Assembly (NCBI RefSeq): GCF_021739485.1 | Contig: NZ_JAJFNK010000036.1 | Location: forward strand, 1-52,439 | Source: Alicyclobacillus tolerans | Lineage (GTDB): Bacteria > Bacillota > Bacilli > Alicyclobacillales > Alicyclobacillaceae | Direction: 5' to 3' | Length of the DNA stretch: 52,439 bases | Part shown: positions 1 to 8,645 of the stretch, in pieces | Layout: the number at the start of each line of letters is the position of its first letter | How positions within the stretch are numbered: position 1 is the first letter of the stretch | Translations under genes and position numbers: made by a program | The notes under the pieces: generated by a model | Seen by the model: the letters and a program-made list of their open reading frames with translations, nothing else | The model's database searches: none | Told to the model about the DNA's origin: nothing

Positions 1-266
1 AGTGAGATGGGAAGTCGAAAAATACGCCATTCCTCCCCGACTTTAGAAGTCAGGGTCTCCTGGCGCAAATCGATGAATTGAACCTGAATGGAATCACAGA
101 CCGCCAGTGAACAGAATGTGCACTATGCGGGCCCGCGTCCCGGGTGCTCCGCCCCGCGACGGTGCCCCGACGACCCGGTCTCTGCCGAGGTTCGCGACTC
201 TCTGCTACTCTGCGCCCCGGTCTGCCGACGAATAGATTGTAATGCTGCTGGGAGTGTGACACATCG
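1..266. other. 5' intergenic stretch, no gene seen
   Basis: No convincing coding region is seen. A short dyad around 37-57 (GACTT, TAG, AAGTC) could be the remnant of an upstream terminator. In B. subtilis the gene before ywlC lies in the spoIIR/ywlB area, but nothing of it is visible here. A GGGAG at about 250-254 serves the next gene. Confidence 0.4.
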
Positions 267-1376
267 ATGAAGCTATGGCGCGTGAATCGCGTGGATATAG
301 AAGGGGACGGCCCGAAAGACGGTGGCCAAGGAACGCAGGGAACCCAAGGAACCGCCCAGTTGGAGCGAAGTGCAGAGATCCAAGAGGCCGCAGAGGTTTT
401 GCGGCAGGGGGGCCTCATCGCCTTTCCAACGGAAACGGTGTACGGACTTGGAGCGAACGCCTTGCAAGAAGAGGCGGTTCGCCGTATTTTTGCCGCCAAG
501 GGGCGTCCCGGCGACAATCCCTTGATTGTACATATTGCGAGTTTGCAGCAGTTAACGGATGTCACGGACCATCCTGACAGGTTGCCCGAGCCTGTGCAGC
601 GGGCGATGCGCGCCTTTTGGCCTGGTCCGCTGACGTTGATTTTGCCCGCGAGTTCCAAGCTGGCACCTTCTGTGCATCCTGGATTGGACACCGTAGGTAT
701 TCGGTTTCCGTCGCATCCAGTGGCGCAAGCCTTAATCCGCGCCGCAGGTTGTCCCGTCGCAGCCCCGAGCGCCAACCGTTCCGGCCGGCCCAGTCCGACA
801 ACGGCGCAGGACGTGCTGGAGGATATGGCCGATCGCGTCGACGGCGTGATCGACGGCGGACCCTCCGCAGTGGGCGTGGAGTCTACAGTGGCGTTGATCG
901 AACGCGATCGCGCTGTCATATACAGACCCGGCGGCATTTCCAAGGAGCAGCTCGAGGCGGCCATCGGCGTGCCGGTGGAGTTGGATGCGCATCTGGTTTC
1001 CGGCGATCAGGCGCCAAAGGCTCCGGGGATGAAGTACCGCCACTATGCGCCGGACGCCAAGGTGTACGTGTGGTGGGGGGATGCCGACCGCGTCGCGCAA
1101 AAGATGCAGGAGTTTGCTTTGCAGTGCTCCGGTGAGCCGATCGCTGTAATTTCGCCCACCCAGGTACCAGACATCCCAGGCTTGGCGGCAAGCTGGACCC
1201 CGCAGTCCCATGAGTACCCCGCTGCATTGGCCAGAGAGCTGTATCGTTTGTTGAGGGAATTTGACCGGCTGCACGTCGCCCACATTCTCATCGCGGGGGT
1301 TGCCCCGGACGGCATCGGATTAGCTGTCATGAACCGTCTGGAAAAAGCCGCAGAGGGCCGGGTCGAACGCGTGTAA
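267..1376 (+). CDS. ywlC: L-threonylcarbamoyladenylate synthase (Sua5/YwlC)
   Basis: This enzyme makes threonylcarbamoyl-AMP from threonine, bicarbonate and ATP, the first step of the t6A37 modification of ANN-decoding tRNAs, in the cytoplasm. The 369 residues match the long two-domain Sua5 type. The N-terminal YrdC/TsaC domain (about 35-235) shows PTETVYGLG, KGRPGDNPLIVHI, SANRSGRPSPTTAQDV and GVESTVALI. The linker APGMKYRHYAP leads into a C-terminal Sua5 domain. Residues 12-30 are Gly/Gln-rich and probably a disordered leader, so the real start could be slightly downstream (GTG at 282). GGGAG lies 13 nt before the ATG, a rather long spacing. The neighbours ywlD, ywlE, ywlF and ywlG repeat the B. 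subtilis order. Confidence 0.95.
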   Translation: MKLWRVNRVDIEGDGPKDGGQGTQGTQGTAQLERSAEIQEAAEVLRQGGLIAFPTETVYGLGANALQEEAVRRIFAAKGRPGDNPLIVHIASLQQLTDVTDHPDRLPEPVQRAMRAFWPGPLTLILPASSKLAPSVHPGLDTVGIRFPSHPVAQALIRAAGCPVAAPSANRSGRPSPTTAQDVLEDMADRVDGVIDGGPSAVGVESTVALIERDRAVIYRPGGISKEQLEAAIGVPVELDAHLVSGDQAPKAPGMKYRHYAPDAKVYVWWGDADRVAQKMQEFALQCSGEPIAVISPTQVPDIPGLAASWTPQSHEYPAALARELYRLLREFDRLHVAHILIAGVAPDGIGLAVMNRLEKAAEGRVERV

Positions 1377-1424
1377 CCCGGCCCGCGTGGACCCACTCGC
1401 GTGGAACCCGGTCGACTCTCCACA

Positions 1425-1570
1425 CTGTGCCTCTGCCTTTTCCCACTTTGTCTAATCTCACTTCCTTTCCCGATTCGCCGCGCCCTCGCGCCGCTGCCTT
1501 TTCTGGCCTTATCCCACTACCTCCCACTCTATCTCCGTCCCGCCCGACTCTGCCCGCAGACGCGGCACAC
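1425..1570 (+). other. C-rich, G-poor tract between ywlC and mntP
   Basis: The plus strand here is almost all pyrimidine, with C far exceeding G in most of its length, and with no hairpin or T-run. Rho utilisation sites have this C>G composition, so rho-dependent termination after ywlC is a possible reading, but no direct evidence supports it. Confidence 0.3.
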
Positions 1571-1648
1571 AGGTTCATTCATGTTGGCTGGGACGAGCGC
1601 ATAAACATGGTAAGGATGACTGCGCCAGGACAACCAGGGGGGAAACAC

Positions 1649-2209
1649 ATGTGGGTAAATCACGTTCGTGACGGAATCGAGATCCTTTTGATGGCGCTGG
1701 CCCTCGGGATGGACGCCTTTTCTTTGGCGGTGGGGCTCGGGTTAAACGGTCTGAGTCGCAAACGGGCGTTTGAGGTGTCGTTGTCCATTGGAGTGTTCCA
1801 CTTGTTTATGACCATGGCCGGTTTGACGGCCGGGCTGGTGGTTCAAGGAGTCATGGGACAAATCGCCCAGTGGTTTGGGGCGTTTCTTTTAATTGGAATG
1901 GGATTGCACATGCTCTATTCGACGTTGTTCGTGCGCCAGGAAGCGGTGTCGATTGGGAAAACGTCATCAGCGCTGCTGTTGTTTTCCGCCGGGGTCTCCG
2001 TGGACGCTTTGTCCGTCGGCCTCAGCCTTGGGCTGCGCAGCACGGCGTACGGCGTCGTGTCTGCGATTGTGTTTGGCGTCGTGGGCGGGGGGATGGCGTT
2101 GCTCGGAGTCCTGATTGGTAAACGCGTGGGATCGCTGATTGGCATGTACGGGGAGGTTTTAGGTGCTGGCATTCTCATTGCGTTTGGTTTGCACTTTTTG
2201 TATCACTAA
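1649..2209 (+). CDS. mntP: Manganese efflux pump MntP (YwlD)
   Basis: A 186-residue integral membrane protein expected to export Mn(II). The hydrophobic pattern fits six membrane segments arranged as two three-helix repeats. Each half carries the acidic signature of the family: LALGMDAFSLAVGLGLNG near the N-terminus and AGVSVDALSVGLSLGLRS in the second half, with the conserved Asp in each. The ATG at 1649 is chosen because AGGGGGGA sits 5 nt upstream and because it gives the usual length of about 188 residues; the frame is open much further upstream but reads a pyrimidine-rich intergenic tract. No yybP-ykoY Mn riboswitch could be recognised in the leader. Confidence 0.92.
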   Translation: MWVNHVRDGIEILLMALALGMDAFSLAVGLGLNGLSRKRAFEVSLSIGVFHLFMTMAGLTAGLVVQGVMGQIAQWFGAFLLIGMGLHMLYSTLFVRQEAVSIGKTSSALLLFSAGVSVDALSVGLSLGLRSTAYGVVSAIVFGVVGGGMALLGVLIGKRVGSLIGMYGEVLGAGILIAFGLHFLYH

Positions 2210-2318
2210 GAACGGGATATACTGAACCTAATCGAAAGCTGCCTCAGTCAAGTTCTCACTCCAGTTGCAGGAAATCGCCGACATCTGCTTTTTGCAGCAA
2301 ACAGGGAGGACAAAAAGC

Positions 2319-2837
2319 TTGCGTATTTTATTTATATGTACGGGAAATACGTGTCGTAGTCCGATGGCGGCTTTGTTGGCGAAGCAAAAAAGCGCTCTTC
2401 GCAACCTGAATGTTCAAATCGATTCCGCCGGTTTGTACGCCATGTCGGGGGCACCCATGTCGACTTATGCTGCGCGGGCGATGGAGCAGCGCGATCTCGA
2501 TGCCCAAAGCCACACGGCCAAAACCGTCACGGCAGAGCTTTTGGCCAGTGCGGACTTGGTTTTAAGCATGACGGCCAGCCATGCGTCCAATCTGCGGGGG
2601 CGATACCCGGAACACGCCCGAAAAATTCACCAACTTGGCGCGTTTGCCGCTGGATTGGTCGACGAATTGGACGCGCGGTATGATATTGTTGACCCATACG
2701 GAGGGACCCCCGGTGAGTACCAGAGCTGTGCAGGAGAGCTGGACCGGGTTTTGGACCAGCTGTTTGACCGCCTGGAACCGGGGCTGAAGCATACACACGA
2801 CACAGACCCATCTGACGAACCGGGGTCTGCCCATTGA
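2319..2837 (+). CDS. ywlE: Protein-arginine phosphatase (YwlE type)
   Basis: Low-molecular-weight phosphatase fold, 172 residues. The P-loop reads CTGNTCRSPMA with nucleophile C7 and R13. T11 is the residue that, in the YwlE family, favours phospho-arginine over phospho-tyrosine. The general-acid loop DPYGG follows in the second half (DPFGG in B. subtilis). The role is removal of the arginine phosphorylation placed by McsB, which links to ClpCP protein quality control. The start is TTG at 2319, 8 nt after AGGGAGGA. Sequence upstream in the same frame has no family similarity. Part of the co-directional ywlC-ywlG run. Confidence 0.93.
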   Translation: MRILFICTGNTCRSPMAALLAKQKSALRNLNVQIDSAGLYAMSGAPMSTYAARAMEQRDLDAQSHTAKTVTAELLASADLVLSMTASHASNLRGRYPEHARKIHQLGAFAAGLVDELDARYDIVDPYGGTPGEYQSCAGELDRVLDQLFDRLEPGLKHTHDTDPSDEPGSAH

Positions 2838-2862
2838 GAATCCATTGCGAGGAGTGCGGTGC

Positions 2863-3312
2863 ATGAAGATTGCAATTGCCAGCGATCACGCTGGGTTTCG
2901 CCTAAAGGAAGCCCTCAAACCGGCCCTGAAAGAGTTAAATGTGGAGGCCGACGACCTGGGTACATACGACGAAAACTCAGTCGATTACCCGGATTACGCC
3001 GAAAAAGTCGCCAAGGGCGTGGCGTCCGGCGAATACGAGCGCGGGATTTTGATTTGCGGAACAGGACTTGGCATGTGCATTTCCGCGAACAAAGTGCCTG
3101 GCGTGCGCGCCGTCACCGTCAACGACGAGTTCTCTGCCCGCATGTCCCGGGCGCACAACAACGCGAACGTGTTGACCATGGGGGAGCGGGTCGTTGGACC
3201 TGGACTTGCGGCGGACATCATTAAAGTGTGGTTGGAAACGGAATTCGAAGGCGGCCGCCATTCCCGCCGCGTGGATAAAATGACGGCTCTCGAAGATTCT
3301 TCGAGGGGGTAA
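2863..3312 (+). CDS. rpiB: Ribose-5-phosphate isomerase B
   Basis: Interconverts ribose 5-phosphate and ribulose 5-phosphate in the non-oxidative pentose phosphate pathway. The 149 residues are the normal RpiB length. Visible signatures are the N-terminal SDHAG (D8, H9), the DYPDYA segment, ICGTGLGMCISANK with catalytic C65, and RAHNNANVLTMG. The ATG at 2863 follows GCGAGGAG with 8 nt spacing. The gene corresponds to B. subtilis ywlF and lies 25 bp after ywlE and 5 bp before ywlG, so co-transcription is likely. Confidence 0.95.
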   Translation: MKIAIASDHAGFRLKEALKPALKELNVEADDLGTYDENSVDYPDYAEKVAKGVASGEYERGILICGTGLGMCISANKVPGVRAVTVNDEFSARMSRAHNNANVLTMGERVVGPGLAADIIKVWLETEFEGGRHSRRVDKMTALEDSSRG

Positions 3313-3317
3313 GTTCT

Positions 3318-3917
3318 GTGCAGGTTTCAATCGCACAGGTTCGCGAGCAAATCGCACAGTGCCTCACGGATTTAGCGGACGAAGCCCAGCTCGGCAGCGG
3401 GCATCTGCTGGTCGTTGGGGCGTCGACCAGCGAGATCGTGGGGCAGAGAATCGGCAAGGCCACCTCCCTTGAGGTGGGACAAGCCGTCGTGGAAACGGTA
3501 TTGGAAATTTCCCGGCAGCGCGGTTTTGAGGTGGCGTTTCAGTGTTGTGAACACCTCAACCGCGCTTTGGTTGTGCCGCGCGCCTTGGCCGTACGCAAGG
3601 GCTGGACCCAAGTGCTTGCGGTCCCTGTGCCGGGTGCCGGCGGAGCCGTTGCAGCACATGCCTACTTTGCAATAAACGACGCTTGTCTGGTCGAAAGCAT
3701 TGCCGCCGATGCGGGAATCGACATCGGCGATACGTTCATTGGCATGCACCTGCGCAAGGTGGCTGTTCCCGTGCGCGGCCGCATCCGCGAGGTCGGCGAA
3801 GCGCATGTCACGATGGCTCGGACAAGGCCGCCTCTCACAGGCGGGCACCGTGCAGTCTATGATGTGGAGGAAGCCCGCCGGAGGATTTTCCCTGCGCCGT
3901 CCGCTGATCCTAGTTGA
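3318..3917 (+). CDS. ywlG: DUF436/TIGR01440 family protein YwlG
   Basis: A conserved Firmicute protein of unknown biochemical function, 199 residues (family about 180-190). Recognisable family stretches are the GHLLVVGASTSEIVGQRIGKATS segment near residue 27, FQCCEHLNRALVVPR in the middle, and AHVTMARTRPPLTGGHRAVYD near the end. The GTG start at 3318 lies just after AGGGGGT and only 5 bp after rpiB, which implies translational coupling. The position between rpiB and glyA is the same as in B. subtilis. No membrane segment or signal peptide is seen. Confidence 0.88.
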   Translation: MQVSIAQVREQIAQCLTDLADEAQLGSGHLLVVGASTSEIVGQRIGKATSLEVGQAVVETVLEISRQRGFEVAFQCCEHLNRALVVPRALAVRKGWTQVLAVPVPGAGGAVAAHAYFAINDACLVESIAADAGIDIGDTFIGMHLRKVAVPVRGRIREVGEAHVTMARTRPPLTGGHRAVYDVEEARRRIFPAPSADPS

Positions 3918-3984
3918 TTTCGGAGCTGCGCGTCGTTTGTGCGGGTTCTTTGATGTTTCTTCTCCAAACAGCGCGGTCTTCCGT

Positions 3985-3990
3985 TATGAT
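3985..3990 (+). promoter_or_regulatory. Possible -10 box for glyA
   Basis: TATGAT stands about 50 nt before the glyA start, in a 123-bp gap after ywlG. No good -35 box is seen 16-18 bp upstream, so this is only a candidate for a separate glyA promoter. Confidence 0.3.
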
Positions 3991-4040
3991 AGAACGGTCG
4001 CGAATTGTTTCGTACATATCATCACAGAGGGGGATGCAAT

Positions 4041-5294
4041 GTGGTAAACCTCAAGAATTGGGACGCTGAGGTGGCGCAAGCCATGGAGCAAGAACTCAAC
4101 CGTCAGCGCGAAAAAATTGAACTGATTGCCTCCGAAAACTTTGTCAGCGAGGCCGTCATGCAAGCGATGGGGAGCGTCTTGACCAACAAGTACGCAGAAG
4201 GGTACCCGGGACGCCGGTACTACGGGGGCTGCGAGTACGTGGACGTCGTCGAAAACCTGGCTCGGGACAGGGTCAAGCAGTTGTTCGGCGCTGAACACGC
4301 CAACGTTCAGCCGCACTCTGGCGCCCAAGCGAACATGGCCGTTTACTTCGCCATGCTTCAGCCTGGAGACACGGTGCTCGGCATGAACCTGTCGCACGGG
4401 GGACACCTCACCCACGGCAGCGGCGTCAACTTCTCCGGAAAGCTGTACAACTTCGTCTCGTACGGGGTCGATCCCGTCAGCCACACCATCAACTACGACG
4501 AAGTGTTGAAGTTGGCGAAGGAGCACCGTCCGAAGATGATCGTGGCTGGCGCGAGCGCCTATCCCCGCATCATCGACTTTGCCCGGATGCGGTCGATCGC
4601 CGATGAAGTCGGAGCCTACCTCATGGTCGACATGGCGCACATTGCAGGATTGATTGCGACCGGGGTGCACCCGTCGCCGATTCCGTACGCACACTTCACG
4701 ACGTCGACCACCCACAAGACCCTGCGCGGTCCTCGCGGCGGTCTGATTTTGACCCGCGAAGAGTTTGCCAAGGCCATTGACAAGTCCATCTTCCCAGGCG
4801 TTCAAGGCGGCCCGCTCATGCACGTCATCGCCGGCAAGGCGGTGGCGTTTAAAGAGGCTCTGCAGCCCGAGTTTAAGACGTACAACCAAAAGATTGTCCA
4901 GAACGCGGCTGCGTTGGCGGATGCCCTGACGAAACAAGGTTTCCAACTCGTCTCTGGCGGCACGGACAACCACTTGCTGCTCATCGACGTGCGCAACGTC
5001 GGCTTGACCGGCAAGGACGCGGAGCACCGCTTGGACGAAGTGGGGATCACGGTGAACAAGAACACCATCCCGTTCGATCCCGCCAGCCCCATGGTCACTT
5101 CCGGCATCCGCGTCGGCACACCGGCTGTGACCACGCGCGGAATGGATGCGGGGGCGATGGCGGAGATCGCAGAGGTCTTCCACCTCGCGCTGTCGTCCGA
5201 GTTCACTGACGCCGTCAAGCAACAGGCCAGCGACAAGGTGCGCGCGCTGACTCAGCGCTTCCCACTCTACTCGGGTTTGAGCTACGTCGACTGA
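4041..5294 (+). CDS. glyA: Serine hydroxymethyltransferase
   Basis: PLP enzyme that converts serine plus tetrahydrofolate into glycine and 5,10-methylene-tetrahydrofolate, the main source of one-carbon units. The 417 residues match the family. SENFVS and [14 protein letters not shown] lie in the N-terminal part. The PLP lysine is K226 in [15 protein letters not shown], the same number as in the Geobacillus enzyme. The start chosen is GTG at 4041, 6 nt after AGAGGGGGA; an upstream TTG at 4005 would add 12 residues with no family match. The ATG at 4039 is in another frame. Downstream is a stem-loop at 5419-5439. Confidence 0.96.
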   Translation: MVNLKNWDAEVAQAMEQELNRQREKIELIASENFVSEAVMQAMGSVLTNKYAEGYPGRRYYGGCEYVDVVENLARDRVKQLFGAEHANVQPHSGAQANMAVYFAMLQPGDTVLGMNLSHGGHLTHGSGVNFSGKLYNFVSYGVDPVSHTINYDEVLKLAKEHRPKMIVAGASAYPRIIDFARMRSIADEVGAYLMVDMAHIAGLIATGVHPSPIPYAHFTTSTTHKTLRGPRGGLILTREEFAKAIDKSIFPGVQGGPLMHVIAGKAVAFKEALQPEFKTYNQKIVQNAAALADALTKQGFQLVSGGTDNHLLLIDVRNVGLTGKDAEHRLDEVGITVNKNTIPFDPASPMVTSGIRVGTPAVTTRGMDAGAMAEIAEVFHLALSSEFTDAVKQQASDKVRALTQRFPLYSGLSYVD

Positions 5295-5354
5295 CGCACC
5301 GGCGTCGACTTGTGTCGGCCGACCGACGTACGGTTTAGCACCTGCACTTTGCAT

Positions 5355-5389
5355 TTTGTACTTTGTACTTTGTACCTTGTACTTTGATA
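5355..5389 (+). repeat. 7-bp tandem repeat downstream of glyA
   Basis: Four near-perfect copies of TTTGTAC (5355-5361, 5362-5368, 5369-5375, then CTTGTAC 5376-5382), followed by the variant TTTGATA. It lies in the gap between glyA and the convergent deacetylase gene. No function is evident. Confidence 0.7.
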
Positions 5390-5418
5390 CCGGGGATGAA
5401 GCTAAGACCCAAGACGAG

Positions 5419-5450
5419 CGCGCGCCCACGAGGCGCGCGTTTCACTTGGT
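5419..5450 (+). terminator. Stem-loop, probable glyA terminator
   Basis: A perfect 8-bp stem CGCGCGCC (5419-5426) pairs with GGCGCGCG (5432-5439) around a 5-nt loop, followed by a moderately T-rich tail. It sits between two convergent transcription units. Confidence 0.55.
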
Positions 5451-5558
5451 TTGGTGTGTATGACTCGGTACGACCTGATGTCGACCTATATGGGTGAAGG
5501 GGCAAGGTGTGCCCTGCGCCACCTGCGCTGCCGGTTGGCGCGGCGTGTCCCGCGCATC

Positions 5559-6917
5559 CTATCTGCAACGCCCGCTGGAAGCCGATGCAGCTGCCCCGGC
5601 ACCCTCATGGGCCTGCTTTTTTCCGTACATTTGTATGACCTCTTCGCGAGACATCCAAACCCGTTTTAACGTCAAGGACTGTGTGCCTTCCGACAGCCGC
5701 CGGAAGCCGGCAGGGTGGTACATGCCCATCAGAAACCGCATGTAACGCTGCAACGAGCGGGTCTGCCGGGTTTGCGGCAGCTCTTCGACGTGAAACCCGA
5801 GCATTTCGATGCCGCGGTTCATCAGCGTATGCGCTGCAATCACTTCCACGTGCTGGTACCGTGGGTGGTGCTCTAAAATGCGCGCCAAATCCGACAGGCC
5901 GGCACGGACCATGCGCAGTCCGTGCACCAATGCCCGGTTGTCCTTGGCTGAAGAGATGGCAATCAAGGTGCTGTTTTGAAAGTGCAGGTCTATCCCTTTG
6001 CAGCCGTCCTTCACCTGCAGCCGTCCGCTGCCGGAGTCGAAGCGCGGTCCGTGGTTCCATGTCGTTTCGCTGATCCGGAAAATTTCATTGACCGTCTGGA
6101 CGCGGTAGATTCGGCTAAACGCCAGTTCCACCGGCTGCCACAGGGCAATCAAAAACCGGCGCCGCAGCGGGTAGCCCGCGTAGAGGTTCGCTTGTCCCCG
6201 GTGCCACTCCAAAAACTCCTCGTGCAACTCAGAGACGCTTGCAAAGGAAAACCCCAAGGCTTTGAGTCCGGCAATGACCTCAGGCAGCGCCTCGATGGTG
6301 TTTGCAGGCGCTCCAGGTTCCCCGCCCGCGTCGTGGCACAGTACGACGGACCCCGGTTCAGCCGCTGTCGCGATGTTTTGCACGATTTCCTTCGGAGTGG
6401 TCTTGGCCAGCCAATCCATCGCGCGGACGGACCAAAGCACGGGGGTCAACCCTAAGTGCGATGCCGCCGCGCGCACGACCCAGTTGAACGCGCCCCACGG
6501 GGGCCGGTAGTAGGACACGGATAGTCCCGACAGGCGTTCTAATTCTTCTTTGGCCAAGGCGATGTCGCGGAAGGTCTGAATGGGTCCACGCAGCCAGGCG
6601 TGGCGGTGAAGGTACGAGTGGCTGGCAACTTGGTGTCCGTCCTCGACCATTTGCCGCACTAAAGCAGGGTGCGCAACGGCCTTGCTGCCCACCAGAAAGA
6701 AGGTGGCTTTGACCTGTGCGGCTTTGAGGATTTCAAGCACCTGCGGGGTCGTAGCAGGGTCAGGCCCGTCGTCAAACGTCAATGCGACCTTGCGCTCCGT
6801 TTTTGCACCCCGGTAAAAGGTACCGACGTGTCCAAGGTGAAACAGTAGTTCCGCAAGGGGAGCGTAAATGAGATACAAAAACACGACATACGCGATGAAC
6901 ATGATGAAACTCAGCAC
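5559..6917 (-). CDS. Polysaccharide deacetylase with YkoP-like C-terminal domain
   Basis: A 452-residue predicted membrane-anchored NodB-type deacetylase (carbohydrate esterase 4). Residues 1-26 form a membrane segment. The NodB domain (about 40-235) has all five motifs: TFDDGP (D49 base, D50 metal ligand), SHSYLH (H100, H104), RPPWG (138-142), D168-W169, and LCHD (H195, D196), so it should be catalytically active. The C-terminal part (about 260-440) resembles the YkoP-like domain found fused to deacetylases in bacilli. The substrate is unknown; N-acetylated cell-envelope glycans are likely. The GTG start at 6917 follows GAGGCGG. It is the third gene of a minus-strand run behind a glycosyltransferase and an MFS transporter. 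Confidence 0.85.
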   Translation of the reverse strand: MLSFIMFIAYVVFLYLIYAPLAELLFHLGHVGTFYRGAKTERKVALTFDDGPDPATTPQVLEILKAAQVKATFFLVGSKAVAHPALVRQMVEDGHQVASHSYLHRHAWLRGPIQTFRDIALAKEELERLSGLSVSYYRPPWGAFNWVVRAAASHLGLTPVLWSVRAMDWLAKTTPKEIVQNIATAAEPGSVVLCHDAGGEPGAPANTIEALPEVIAGLKALGFSFASVSELHEEFLEWHRGQANLYAGYPLRRRFLIALWQPVELAFSRIYRVQTVNEIFRISETTWNHGPRFDSGSGRLQVKDGCKGIDLHFQNSTLIAISSAKDNRALVHGLRMVRAGLSDLARILEHHPRYQHVEVIAAHTLMNRGIEMLGFHVEELPQTRQTRSLQRYMRFLMGMYHPAGFRRLSEGTQSLTLKRVWMSREEVIQMYGKKQAHEGAGAAASASSGRCR

Positions 6918-6959
6918 CCGTACCGCCTCGTCTCGTCTCGTGAATGTGCAGCCTGTTTC

Positions 6960-8552
6960 CTAATTGCGCCGGCCTCTGGCGCGGCGCCTGAGGTCTGTAT
7001 CCTTGTTGTCCGATTCTTTGTCTGGGTCTCTTCCAAATTCCACCCCAAGTTGGCGATCGAGTTTCAGCCTGAGGTCGCGCGAACCCCGGAACTTCGCATC
7101 CCGCAGCGAGTGCTGCAGCCGCGGCTGCCGGCTTCTTTTCGACTTGGCCTGCAACCGCCTCAACGCGTTGTCCATTCTCAACCCGTCGTCCATTGCGCTG
7201 CCCATTCCCTTGTCCATTCCATTGCGGGCTCGATGGCTTGCGGCTGCCATCGTTCCAGCACGGCTGTGTCTCTGTTCAATCGGCAGCACCATGTACATGA
7301 GGCCCATGCCAAAGATGACACCTGCGCTCAGCCAAAACGGAGCGGTCGCACCGGCCTTGTCCCACAAGACGCCTCCGACGTAGGGGCCAATGACCGACCC
7401 AGTGCCCTCTACCGTCATGAAGACGCCCCACAGCGTCCCTTTTTTGTCCTTGTCGATGGAGTGGTCCAGGACGAAGTTCCAAGCGGGCAGGATAAAGGCG
7501 TAACTCATGCCCAACAGTGTCATGGCTGCGAAGGTGGAAGCCAGGGTGTGGTAAACGGCATAAGCTCCCAGGACCGTTCCTGCCGACAAGAAGCCAGGCA
7601 CCAAAAACCTGCGCGGCCCGAACCGGTCTACCAGCTTTCCGGCGGGAATCAAGAACACGACCGTGAAGGCTCCGCCAGCCACGAGGATCAGGCTGTAGGT
7701 GGCTCCGGACAAATCCAGCTTCAATTTGGCGAACAGCGACAAAATCGGGATCAAGGAAGATACGGCAAACGTCTGCACGAACATCCCCGGAAACAAAAAC
7801 GCGACTTCGCGAATGTTTCGCCACAAGTCAGTCCAGTACCCCTGATGGAACCAGCGGGAAGACTGCGTGCTTGCGTCAGGAGCCTGTCCCCGCTGCAGGC
7901 GCGGCGCTTGCGCCTCGTTGAGCGCAAGGTGCGTTTCGTTCGCGGGGCGCTTGGACAGCAACAGCCACGCGGTCGCAAATCCAGCGGCGCTGACGCCAAT
8001 GAGCAGCCAGAACGCCATGTGGTAGGTGCGGCCGATGACCAGGTTAATCAGGACCGGGCCGAGCCCGGTGCCCGCCAACCAAAAAATGTACAGATACCCC
8101 ATGAACGACCCGCGCTTGTTTTCCGGGGTCGCGATGCCGATTCCCGACACTGCAGACGGCCACACCGGGGTGACTCCCAAGCCGTAAAAGGCGGCGCTGG
8201 TCAACAGTCCGCCGAGCGTGTGTACGTGCATCATCCAAAACAGCGAGAGCGTGGAAATGGAGAACCCGGCAATCAGCAAGACCCGTTGGCCGACTTTGTC
8301 GGCCAGCCATCCTGCCACGGGCCGCAGCGCCGTGTCCATCAAGTACTGCACAGACAGAGCCAAAGCCGTCGCTTCCACCTGAAAGCCCAGGACCGTTCGC
8401 CCATACGTCGGCAGCAGTGACAAGGTCAACGCCCCGCGAACAAACTCCGACAGGGTTAGACAAAACAGCACACCGAATATAAAAGGCCGAAACAATTCCG
8501 GTTCCAGCCACCTTTTTTTGCGAATCTGGCTCAAACGGCCAAACGCACTCAC
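6960..8552 (-). CDS. MFS transporter with basic C-terminal tail
   Basis: A 530-residue major facilitator protein. The hydrophobic pattern fits 12 membrane segments in two halves. The loop after helix 2 carries GWLADKVGQR and the equivalent loop in the second half carries GKLVDRFGPR, the usual MFS loop motif. The last 90-100 residues are hydrophilic, rich in Arg, Lys, Asp and Met, and would be a cytoplasmic tail; most MFS proteins lack this. The GTG at 8552 is preferred over the open frame to 8573 because TAGGAG lies 6 nt upstream. It follows the glycosyltransferase gene by 93 bp and precedes the deacetylase by 42 bp. The substrate cannot be read from sequence. Confidence 0.82.
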   Translation of the reverse strand: MSAFGRLSQIRKKRWLEPELFRPFIFGVLFCLTLSEFVRGALTLSLLPTYGRTVLGFQVEATALALSVQYLMDTALRPVAGWLADKVGQRVLLIAGFSISTLSLFWMMHVHTLGGLLTSAAFYGLGVTPVWPSAVSGIGIATPENKRGSFMGYLYIFWLAGTGLGPVLINLVIGRTYHMAFWLLIGVSAAGFATAWLLLSKRPANETHLALNEAQAPRLQRGQAPDASTQSSRWFHQGYWTDLWRNIREVAFLFPGMFVQTFAVSSLIPILSLFAKLKLDLSGATYSLILVAGGAFTVVFLIPAGKLVDRFGPRRFLVPGFLSAGTVLGAYAVYHTLASTFAAMTLLGMSYAFILPAWNFVLDHSIDKDKKGTLWGVFMTVEGTGSVIGPYVGGVLWDKAGATAPFWLSAGVIFGMGLMYMVLPIEQRHSRAGTMAAASHRARNGMDKGMGSAMDDGLRMDNALRRLQAKSKRSRQPRLQHSLRDAKFRGSRDLRLKLDRQLGVEFGRDPDKESDNKDTDLRRRARGRRN

Positions 8553-8645
8553 ACCATCAACTCCTACGGACACCCGTTGCGACCCGCGGGCTGGCCCGAT
8601 TGCAAAAAACGCACCTTCGTTCCCAGCCGCAAGGCGGAATTCACC

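Noticed and set aside
1571..1648. yybP-ykoY manganese riboswitch before mntP
   Set aside because: Searched for because mntP is a known target, but the conserved two-loop pattern could not be found; a covariance-model search would settle it.
3984..5429. Long minus-strand reading frame opposite glyA (and similar ones opposite nuo and mnaA genes)
   Set aside because: Antisense to strongly conserved genes, with His/Arg/Gln-rich composition typical of the complementary frame in GC-rich DNA, and no ribosome site.
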